Source of the DNA: Desulfonatronovibrio sp.
Lineage (GTDB): Bacteria; Desulfobacterota; Desulfovibrionia; Desulfovibrionales; Desulfonatronovibrionaceae
Direction: 5' to 3'
DNA: 11,786 nucleotides
Assembly (NCBI GenBank): GCA_003558575.1
Contig: PWPY01000063.1
Coordinates: 1-11,786, forward strand
Each line of letters starts with the position of its first letter. Positions within the stretch are counted from its first letter, which is position 1. Below the pieces are notes generated by a model. The model was not told where the DNA came from. It searched no databases and was given only the letters and a program-made list of their open reading frames with translations. The translations under genes were made by a program, and so were the position numbers. Below are positions 6,957-11,786 of this stretch, one piece after another.

Positions 6957-7222
6957 GTAACTATTGCCATAATACTTGCTTTCTACAGAGGTTTGGGAGG
7001 TTCAGCAAACTGGGCGTAAACTGTTTAAGCGAGTTAGACAGCGTTAATCAAAATCGTTACAAGAATAGATCTGCTTTGAAAAATGTATTATCGGATTTTG
7101 GCCCGAAAAATACCAAGGTAAAGATTTTGATTTACGCTGTCTTATGAGTGAGTTTTTACGACCCTGTTTGCCGAACCTCCTGAACCCGAAAATAAAATAC
7201 ATTTAAAGTGGTGAACAGTTAC
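6957..7222 (-). mobile_element. MITE-like element, copy 2 (266 bp, reversed)
   Basis: This is the same element as at 3826-3999 but inverted and longer. Its right end (7197-7222) is the exact reverse complement of the first 26 bp of copy 1. The ends read GTAACTATTGCCA and TGGTGAACAGTTAC. The inner inverted repeat is GGAGGTTCAGCAAAC (6996-7010) and GTTTGCCGAACCTCC (7166-7180). The flanks GGGACTTT (6949-6956) and GAAACTTT (7223-7230) agree at 6 of 8 positions, consistent with a decayed target duplication. Relative to copy 1 it carries about 119 extra bases (7035-7153) and lacks the segment holding the 20-bp repeat. It fills the space between convergent metG and rsmE and may act as a two-way terminator (inference). 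Short ORFs in it look spurious. Confidence 0.8.
7036..7143. repeat. Nested palindromic insert within copy 2
   Basis: AGACAGCGTTAATCAAAATC (7036-7055) and GATTTTGATTTACGCTGTCT (7124-7143 region, arms pairing at 19 of 20) bound a ~108-bp segment that copy 1 does not have. GAGT occurs on both sides (7031-7034 and 7150-7153), while copy 1 has it once, so this is either an insertion that duplicated GAGT or a sequence deleted from copy 1 by recombination at GAGT. Confidence 0.65.
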
Positions 7223-7231
7223 GAAACTTTT

Positions 7232-7957
7232 TCAATGGACTGTCAGCATATTCAAAAAAAGAGGTGCAAGGGCAGCTGTTTCCCAGCGAAGGACCTTGGG
7301 GCCGAGTGATAACGGAACAAAACCGGAATCAACAAAAATATCAACTTCTTCTCTGGCCAGCCCTCCTTCAGGGCCGATGACAACCACCTTTTCCCAAGGA
7401 TGATGGTTTTGAAAGTACTCCATTATTCTATTGTTTTTTTCTTCTTCCCACAAGAGCAGTTTGGATTGAATATCTTTGGAATAGAGGGTTAGTTTCCCGG
7501 CTCCTTCATGCAGGAATATAAGTTCCGGCAACCAGGGGTTTTCGCATTGTTTGGCTGCGGCGATCATTTTCCCCTGCCAGTTTTCCTGGCTTGCATCCTT
7601 TGTCCTGCCCTGACTGTGTCTTGCCTGCCACAAAATTATTTTCCAGACTCCCAGTTCAACAGCTTTTTCCAGAAGCCACGACCGTCTGAAACTTTTATTC
7701 CAGGCCAAAGCCAGGTGGACTTTGCTTTGAGGTTCGGGCCAAGTTAAAACTTCATTGCAAAGAAGCGATACTTCATTTTTGGAAATTTTCTGAACTGTAA
7801 ATATGCCGGTTTTACCAGACCCGTCAATCAGCCTGATCTTATGCCCGGATGTGATGCGCAAAACCTTAGTTAGATGATGGGCCTCTTTTCCTGCAAGAGA
7901 CCAGGGTTCATTCCACTGGTGGGAAGGAAGAAAAAAGGTATGTAATTTTTTGTACAT
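7232..7957 (-). CDS. rsmE: 16S rRNA m3U1498 methyltransferase
   Basis: RsmE uses S-adenosylmethionine to methylate N3 of U1498 in helix 44 of 16S rRNA on the assembled 30S subunit. At 241 residues it has the normal length for this SPOUT-fold family. It begins with a PUA-like N-terminal domain containing EAHHLTKVLR (25-34). The catalytic domain follows with LEKAVELGV (96-104), AAAKQC (133-138), GPEGGL (195-200) and the C-terminal trefoil-knot motif LGPKVLRWETA (218-228). Its ATG overlaps the gcvT stop by one base (TAATG), so the two are probably translationally coupled; no strong Shine-Dalgarno sequence is seen. The stop lies 9 bp from the end of mobile element copy 2. The assignment is secure. 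Confidence 0.94.
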   Translation of the reverse strand: MYKKLHTFFLPSHQWNEPWSLAGKEAHHLTKVLRITSGHKIRLIDGSGKTGIFTVQKISKNEVSLLCNEVLTWPEPQSKVHLALAWNKSFRRSWLLEKAVELGVWKIILWQARHSQGRTKDASQENWQGKMIAAAKQCENPWLPELIFLHEGAGKLTLYSKDIQSKLLLWEEEKNNRIMEYFQNHHPWEKVVVIGPEGGLAREEVDIFVDSGFVPLSLGPKVLRWETAALAPLFLNMLTVH

Positions 7958-9033
7958 TAGTTTAGCTTCATTCTGGCAGTCCCCTGATAAAAAGGAAGCC
8001 TGGTTGTTTGCGCATCAAAGACAAGTTTGCCTCGCTCAATGGTAAATTCGGTATTTACTGAATACTCTTTTTTTATATAGGCCAGAGCTACGCAATAACC
8101 AAGAGAAGGGGCAAATGATCCGCTGGTTACCATTCCTGCCTTCTGGCCCTGTAACATGACGATATCGCCTGTTCTTGGAGATCTGCGCCCCTGCACCATA
8201 AGTCCGGTAAGTATTTCATTTACATTCCTGGACCTGTTTTTTCCCAGGTATTCTGCATTTGATTTCAGGGCAAATTCATATCCGCCTTCAGCCGGGGTAT
8301 GGTTCTGGTCCAGGTCCTGGCCGTACAGAGGCAGTCCGGCTTCAAGGCGTAAAGTGTCCCTGGCTCCAAGACCGCAGGGTTGTACGTTTTTATTGCTGAT
8401 TATCATATTCCACAGGGTTTGGGCGTTTTGCCAGGGAACATAAAGTTCATATCCAAGTTCTCCTGTATAGCCTGTTCTGCTGACCAGTAAATCCATACCC
8501 TGGAAAGTGATATGTCTGAAGTTGAAATATTTAAGGTCAATCCATGATGTTTGGGTTATATCCTGAAGGACATCAATGGATTCTGGTCCCTGCAGGTCCA
8601 GTTTGGCTGTCTCCATGGTTATATCCTGAATTTTTAAATTCGAGGAAAAATTCTGACGCAGGTGGTGCAGGTCGCTTTTTTTCTGAGAAGCATTGACTAC
8701 GAGCATGAATTTATCTTCATCCAAGGGGTAGATGATCAGATCATCCATTATTGTACCCTGAAAGGTAAGCATAAAGCCGTATGAACATCTTCCTGGAACT
8801 GATTTTTCCAAGTTATGTGTGACCCACAGGCTTAGTTCTTTTGCAGCATTTTTACCGGAAATCAGGATTTCTCCCATATGGCTTATATCAAAAAGACCGG
8901 TTTTAGACCGGACATGTTTATGTTCATTAATTATGCCCTGATATTGAACAGGCATACTCCAGCCTGCAAAAGGAACCATTCTGGCCCCAAGCTTTTGATG
9001 AAGAGTGTGTAGGGGTGTTTTAAGTAAATCCAT
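7957..9033 (-). CDS. gcvT: Aminomethyltransferase, glycine cleavage system T protein
   Basis: GcvT transfers the methylene group from the aminomethyl-lipoyl arm of GcvH to tetrahydrofolate, releasing ammonia. The 358-residue length is typical. The N-terminus TPLHTLHQKLGARMVPFAGW (6-25) and the block LFDISHMGEI (47-56) are family hallmarks. GTIMDDLIIY (93-102) contains the conserved acidic residue needed for catalysis (D97 or D98). VVNAS (112-116), RTGYTGELGYELYVP (186-200) and GLGARDTLRLEAGLPLYGQD (221-240) line the folate channel. The small C-terminal barrel ends in TRLPFY. It follows the 575-aa gene by 5 bp and overlaps rsmE by one base. gcvH and gcvP are not in this window. No Shine-Dalgarno sequence is clear, suggesting coupling to the upstream gene. 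The related YgfZ is unlikely, given the full set of GcvT motifs. Confidence 0.94.
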   Translation of the reverse strand: MDLLKTPLHTLHQKLGARMVPFAGWSMPVQYQGIINEHKHVRSKTGLFDISHMGEILISGKNAAKELSLWVTHNLEKSVPGRCSYGFMLTFQGTIMDDLIIYPLDEDKFMLVVNASQKKSDLHHLRQNFSSNLKIQDITMETAKLDLQGPESIDVLQDITQTSWIDLKYFNFRHITFQGMDLLVSRTGYTGELGYELYVPWQNAQTLWNMIISNKNVQPCGLGARDTLRLEAGLPLYGQDLDQNHTPAEGGYEFALKSNAEYLGKNRSRNVNEILTGLMVQGRRSPRTGDIVMLQGQKAGMVTSGSFAPSLGYCVALAYIKKEYSVNTEFTIERGKLVFDAQTTRLPFYQGTARMKLN

Positions 9034-9038
9034 GGCAG

Positions 9039-10766
9039 TTAGTTGGTAAAATTCCTTTCTAATTTGACTTTTCTTATGGCCTTGAGTTCATCAAGAAGAG
9101 AAATCAGGCGGCCATACTGTTTTTTAACTTCAACCCCGTAATCTGTCAGATCTTTTTCTGTTTTATCTTTAATATAAGTTCTTACAAGGTAGCTGTTGCC
9201 GGCGATTTTTTCTGTTAAATAGGTTGCCTTGGCCACTATTTCATCAAAGTAGTTGACCAGCTCAAACTTCAGATCACTAAGGATATCGTTGGTGTGTTCA
9301 AGCATGGTCAGATAATTGATTCGATCACCAGCGTATCTTTTTCTCAGAAGATCCTGAAGCAATCTGATTTTTCTGGCCTGTTTAATATAGCTGTATTTGT
9401 TCCAGACTTCCTGATGCAGTTTGTACAGCTCGTTAAAGTATTCCTGATTTTCCTGGGACAGTAAATAATTATCAAGGACCTTGGTGACCCCTGCATAGAA
9501 TTCATCAGAGTACCCAATAATTCTTCTCTGATGTTTTCCAAGCCATGCAAAAAGAAACTTGAGTCTTTTTTCGTGGGAGTCCGTGTTTTCAATTATTTCC
9601 CTTTTATACTTTATTCTTCCATTATATTCGCCTTTTACAATATCATTGAGTTTGAGGGTCATATAGGAAATGTCATTGATGATATTAAGGTTGGAGCAGA
9701 CTTCTCCAGTCAGGGGATGAATTATTTCCTGCCGGGCAACAGAAAGGGCTCTTTCTTCTCTGACATTGTTGGGATCATATTTATGCTGCATGAATTTGAC
9801 CCGTAAAATCACGGCCTTTTTCTTTTCATCAAGGAAAAAACCATTCTCTTTTAAAAACTTAATGGTATCTTTTTTCTTTGTCTCTAATCTCACCAGAGCC
9901 AGTTTTTCCAGAGAAGGATAAAATTTTTCTTCTCCTGAAGAATAAATGGTAGTTATGGTTCTATCGGTCTGCCCCAAAGCCCGGATAAGAAAGTGTTCTC
10001 CGGTTTTAAAAAGCCTTCTGCTGAAAAGGGCTGCTGATGTTCTTCTTTCTGATACCACAGGGTAACCGTAAAGCTCCATGAGGAACTGGTAAACAAAATT
10101 GCGGTTAAGCTCATAAGTAAGGCTGTCGTTTGGCTTGAATTTTTTGATTCTAAGGCCGAATCTTTTGAGTTCAGGGTCCAGATCTGAAGGAAAAGAAGCA
10201 TAAACCCCGGCAAGATAAAATTCATCCCTGGCGTTCATACCCATGACATGTCCCCTGTCCATATTTAAAATAAAATCGAGAACCCTGGAATAATTTGTGA
10301 GCAGGGAGACATCAGTGTCCAGAAAGGTATCCCTGAATCTGTCCTGAAGAATCTTGGGGAGTCTGCTCTGAAATGTAGCAAGATTGTTCAGGTGCGTGGC
10401 ATGAAAAAGAGGGCTTGATTCTCCCTCATGTCTAATTATCTTCTCCCAGGAGTTATGAATGATGTCAAACTGAAAAATTTCATTGAAGTAATCAATGGGT
10501 CTGGCAAAGGCTACTAAGCTGAAACCCGGCAGATTTTCATATTCAAAAAGATCAGACTCAAAAGATGGGAGAAGCTCTCTGGCTTCTACTAAGGGATAGT
10601 TTTTGTTTTCGAGAAAAGGTTTTATCAGACACTGTCTTGCATGGATAATATCCAGAAATTTTTTGAGCCCGAATATATTATTGATTTTGAACCTTGGAAT
10701 AGGTAACCTTTTATCAGACCAGTCGAAGGATTCGGACTTGGTAAAGTAATTATACCATTTTTTCAT
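9039..10766 (-). CDS. Hypothetical protein, 575 aa, first gene of the gcvT-rsmE run
   Basis: I do not recognise this family. The start is ATG 10766, preceded by AGGAA with 6 bases of spacing; a TTG one codon upstream is less likely. The protein has 575 residues, is rich in charged and aromatic residues, and contains very few cysteines. It has no signal peptide, no membrane segment and no P-loop or other nucleotide-binding motif that I can see. The middle contains basic stretches such as SERRTSAALFSRRLF (about 240-255). The C-terminal ~180 residues look mainly helical, with charged heptad-like runs (ISLLDELKAIRKVKLERN), possibly a coiled coil. It ends 5 bp before gcvT on the same strand, so the three genes are probably one operon, but nothing in its sequence links it to glycine metabolism or rRNA modification. 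It is a real gene on length, start signal and packing; its function is unknown. Confidence 0.85.
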   Translation of the reverse strand: MKKWYNYFTKSESFDWSDKRLPIPRFKINNIFGLKKFLDIIHARQCLIKPFLENKNYPLVEARELLPSFESDLFEYENLPGFSLVAFARPIDYFNEIFQFDIIHNSWEKIIRHEGESSPLFHATHLNNLATFQSRLPKILQDRFRDTFLDTDVSLLTNYSRVLDFILNMDRGHVMGMNARDEFYLAGVYASFPSDLDPELKRFGLRIKKFKPNDSLTYELNRNFVYQFLMELYGYPVVSERRTSAALFSRRLFKTGEHFLIRALGQTDRTITTIYSSGEEKFYPSLEKLALVRLETKKKDTIKFLKENGFFLDEKKKAVILRVKFMQHKYDPNNVREERALSVARQEIIHPLTGEVCSNLNIINDISYMTLKLNDIVKGEYNGRIKYKREIIENTDSHEKRLKFLFAWLGKHQRRIIGYSDEFYAGVTKVLDNYLLSQENQEYFNELYKLHQEVWNKYSYIKQARKIRLLQDLLRKRYAGDRINYLTMLEHTNDILSDLKFELVNYFDEIVAKATYLTEKIAGNSYLVRTYIKDKTEKDLTDYGVEVKKQYGRLISLLDELKAIRKVKLERNFTN

Positions 10767-10950
10767 CAATGGTTCCTTGTTTATGTGTTGCCATTCATGC
10801 GTTTCAACACGGTCAAGAAAAGTTGATCAAGCCAAAAGCATAACTGTGTGAATGTTTTCTGGTTAGATTGCTGTAATCTTGTCAGATTGCGATTTTTTTA
10901 AATGAGCAATATGGATTCAGCATGCAAGTTGTTAACTCCTGTTCCGAACT

Positions 10951-10992
10951 CTTTTAATTATAGTATATTTTATTAAAAATATCAATTAAAAG
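10951..10992. repeat. AT-rich palindrome in the divergent intergenic region
   Basis: CTTTTAATT (10951-10959) and AATTAAAAG (10984-10992) are perfect 9-bp inverted repeats. Between them an inner pair (around ATATTTT at 10966 and AAAATAT before 10983) extends the stem with a small bulge. It has no GC and no clear T-tract, so it is not a classical terminator. It could be an operator or a cruciform between the divergent 575-aa and DUF6485 genes. Confidence 0.5.
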
Positions 10993-11008
10993 ACCCGATT
11001 GACCTGTT

Positions 11009-11036
11009 TTGACAAGCTTTGTGAGACACCTTTAAT
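11009..11036 (+). promoter_or_regulatory. Sigma-70-like promoter upstream of the DUF6485 gene
   Basis: A perfect TTGACA (11009-11014) and TTTAAT (11031-11036, 5/6) are 16 bp apart. Transcription would start near 11043, giving a leader of about 185 nt to the DUF6485 ATG that includes the decayed hairpin repeat. It could instead drive a small RNA. It is the best promoter match noted in the window. Confidence 0.45.
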
Positions 11037-11063
11037 CCTTAGCTGCTTCCCAGCATCGAATGA

Positions 11064-11137
11064 TTCAAAATCGCAACGTAGTTAAGACACGTAATAGCTT
11101 GATATTGTTACCAGGATGCAGCAGTTGGAAGGTTTCA
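11064..11137 (-). repeat. Decayed copy of the 126-bp hairpin repeat
   Basis: Compared with the reverse complement of 11463-11588, TTCAAAATCGCAACGTA (11064-11080) matches at 15 of 17 bases. TTGGAAG (11125-11131) and TTTCA (11133-11137) also match. The distance from TCGCAACGTA to the end of TTGGAAG is 61 bases here and 62 in the intact copy. The outer left arm is barely recognisable. Confidence 0.55.
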
Positions 11138-11228
11138 GCAATCTGCTAAGTTTAGAGTTTTTGTTCACCCAGTATCATGTGGACGTTTCAGCAGATAATT
11201 TGAACATTTATAAAAAAGGATTTATTTT

Positions 11229-11435
11229 ATGCAAAAAATCGATAAATGCAACAAGGCCAGAATAAATGCTGAACACTGCACCTGTACTTATTCCTCTTGT
11301 CCCAGACATGGCCTGTGCTGTGAGTGTCTTCACTATCATCGCCAGCGCAGTGAAATTCCAGCCTGCTATTTCACACCTGAAGAAGAAAGGACATACAACA
11401 GATCCATAGAATTTTATTGTCAAAGGAGGTCATAG
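11229..11435 (+). CDS. DUF6485 family small cysteine-rich protein, 68 aa
   Basis: This is a short protein that I assign to DUF6485 from the pattern CxCxYxxCPRHGxCCECLxYHRxRxEIPACYF. Seven of its nine cysteines cluster in residues 17-46 (C17, C19, C24, C30, C31, C33, C46) with interspersed His (H27, H36, H38), an arrangement that looks able to bind zinc or another metal. The family has no assigned function that I know of. The C-terminal part ends EERTYNRSIEFYCQ, also typical of the family. The ATG is preceded by AAGGA with 8 bases of spacing. It stands alone between divergent and repeat-rich DNA with no obvious partner gene. No signal peptide is present, so it is cytoplasmic. The family name is from memory of the motif. 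Confidence 0.85.
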   Translation: MQKIDKCNKARINAEHCTCTYSSCPRHGLCCECLHYHRQRSEIPACYFTPEEERTYNRSIEFYCQRRS

Positions 11436-11462
11436 CAGGCATAGTCATGTCTGCATAAGTTA

Positions 11463-11588
11463 ACAGGCAGTTGAAAATCTTCCAATTGCAGCGTCGCTAC
11501 AAAAAGTTCAAATTCTTACGTATGTCTAAATACGTTGCGACCTTGAACTTTTTTTACTCCTTGCACTTGGAATTTTTGAACAGCCTGT
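11463..11588. repeat. 126-bp long-hairpin intergenic repeat
   Basis: The two halves pair along almost their whole length. ACAGGCAGTT and the ACAGGCTGTT complement form the ends, TTCCAATTGCA opposes TGCACTTGGAA, and AAAAAGTTCAA opposes TTGAACTTTTT. The tip is ACGTAT-gtctaa-ATACGT-like (about 11518-11534). It is non-coding and begins 27 bp after the DUF6485 stop, so its transcript would form a long hairpin that could end or stabilise that mRNA. This design is common in interspersed palindromic repeats. I see no clear target duplication. Confidence 0.75.
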
Positions 11589-11591
11589 CTT

Positions 11592-11611
11592 ATAAGGACT
11601 CTTTCAACACT
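11592..11611 (+). repeat. 20-bp repeat, copy B
   Basis: Exact copy of 3960-3979, starting 3 bp after the 126-bp hairpin repeat. The flanking sequence does not match copy A, so only this short module is shared. Confidence 0.75.
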
Positions 11612-11663
11612 TTTAAGCGACTTCATTATCTTCTGGCACAGGCAAAATGAACACCCCTTGAGG

Positions 11664-11695
11664 GTCAGTAATGGCATGTGGCTGACATTTTTTTT
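11664..11695 (+). terminator. Weak terminator-like hairpin and T-run
   Basis: GTCAG (11664-11668) and CTGAC (11682-11686) form a 5-bp stem with a 13-base loop, followed by A and eight T (11688-11695). The stem is short and the nearest gene ends 229 bp upstream, so function is doubtful. Confidence 0.3.
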
Positions 11696-11728
11696 AACTA
11701 TTGATCATGTTCGAACAAGAAGATCTGG

Positions 11729-11749
11729 ACCCCGGATCTGGTCCGGGGT
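11729..11749. repeat. GC-rich palindrome
   Basis: ACCCCGGA (11729-11736) and TCCGGGGT (11742-11749) are perfect 8-bp arms around a 5-base loop. GATCTGGACC and GATCTGGTCC are overlapping direct repeats. The form CTGGACCCCGG...GGGGTGACA resembles widespread intergenic palindromes, and the window ends in GTCATTC, which could begin a second unit. Confidence 0.55.
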
Positions 11750-11786
11750 GACATTTAAAGAAGGTTGTTGACCTTTTCCGTCATTC

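Larger units (their letters stand above)
10767..11228. other. Divergent intergenic region, 462 bp, no gene seen
   Basis: It separates the 575-aa gene from the DUF6485 gene. It contains the ribosome site of the former (10773-10777), the AT-rich palindrome (10951-10992), a promoter-like pair (11009-11036), a decayed hairpin repeat (11064-11137) and AAGGA at 11216-11220 before the DUF6485 ATG. AGATTGC occurs twice near 10865-10890. I see no ORF or tRNA. Confidence 0.6.
11436..11786. other. Gene-free repeat-rich tail
   Basis: No plausible coding sequence is seen. The stretch holds the 126-bp hairpin repeat, the 20-bp repeat, a weak terminator-like hairpin and the GC-rich palindrome, separated by AT-rich sequence in which I see nothing further. 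Confidence 0.6.

Noticed and set aside
6930..7019. 29-residue frame overlapping the metG stop (ATGA), with a hydrophobic stretch
   Set aside because: Two thirds of it lies inside mobile element copy 2. Removing the element joins the remaining codons to the 3' end of rsmE, so it is not an interrupted gene.
6947..7147. 66-codon frame inside mobile element copy 2
   Set aside because: It spans both arms of the element, is not kept in copy 1 and is not transposase-like.
3826..7222. Composite transposon formed by the two inverted elements
   Set aside because: Each copy has its own flanking duplication and the genes between are ordinary housekeeping genes, so separate insertions explain the layout better.
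11229..11435. Toxin or antitoxin in a small two-gene system
   Set aside because: The sequence fits DUF6485 and there is no adjacent partner gene.
11463..11588. CRISPR repeat or tRNA-like structure
   Set aside because: There is a single long hairpin with no regular repeat-spacer pattern and no cloverleaf.

Overview
The window looks like chromosomal DNA of a sulfate-reducing deltaproteobacterium (Desulfobacterota, probably Desulfovibrionales-like). This is inferred from an NfnAB-type electron-bifurcating transhydrogenase, a PSP1/RicT-metG pair, a DUF6485 protein and moderately AT-rich DNA. No marker fixes the genus, and no rRNA, tRNA, CRISPR array, integrase or transposase gene is visible.

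Layout: (1) 1-1014, the 3' part of alaS, cut by the window edge. (2) 1089-1478 on the minus strand, a small unrecognised protein convergent with alaS and divergent from nfnA. (3) 1569-3821, nfnA-nfnB, directly abutting. (4) 3826-3999, a 174-bp non-coding mobile element with terminal inverted repeats and a perfect 8-bp target duplication that overlaps the nfnB stop codon. (5) 4046-6930, a PSP1/RicT-like gene followed by metG, whose likely start is a TTG codon after a perfect AGGAGG. (6) 6957-7222, a second, reversed and longer copy of the same element between convergent metG and rsmE, carrying an extra ~115-bp palindromic insert. (7) 7232-10766 on the minus strand, a compact run: unknown 575-residue protein, then gcvT, then rsmE. 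(8) 10767-11228, a divergent intergenic region with an AT-rich palindrome, a promoter-like sequence and a decayed repeat. (9) 11229-11435, a small Cys-rich DUF6485 gene. (10) 11436-11786, non-coding DNA with a 126-bp hairpin repeat, a 20-bp sequence shared with the first mobile element, a weak terminator-like structure and a GC-rich palindrome.

The genes are mostly housekeeping: tRNA charging (alaS, metG), NAD(P)H/ferredoxin balance (nfnAB), one-carbon metabolism (gcvT) and ribosome modification (rsmE). The most distinctive material is the intergenic repeats. At least two families of non-autonomous, hairpin-forming elements occur, one with clear traces of transposition and nested structure. 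No new multi-gene system such as a defence or secretion cluster is supported. The unexplained genes are the 575-residue protein heading the gcvT-rsmE run, the 129-residue minus-strand protein, and DUF6485, whose role is unknown.
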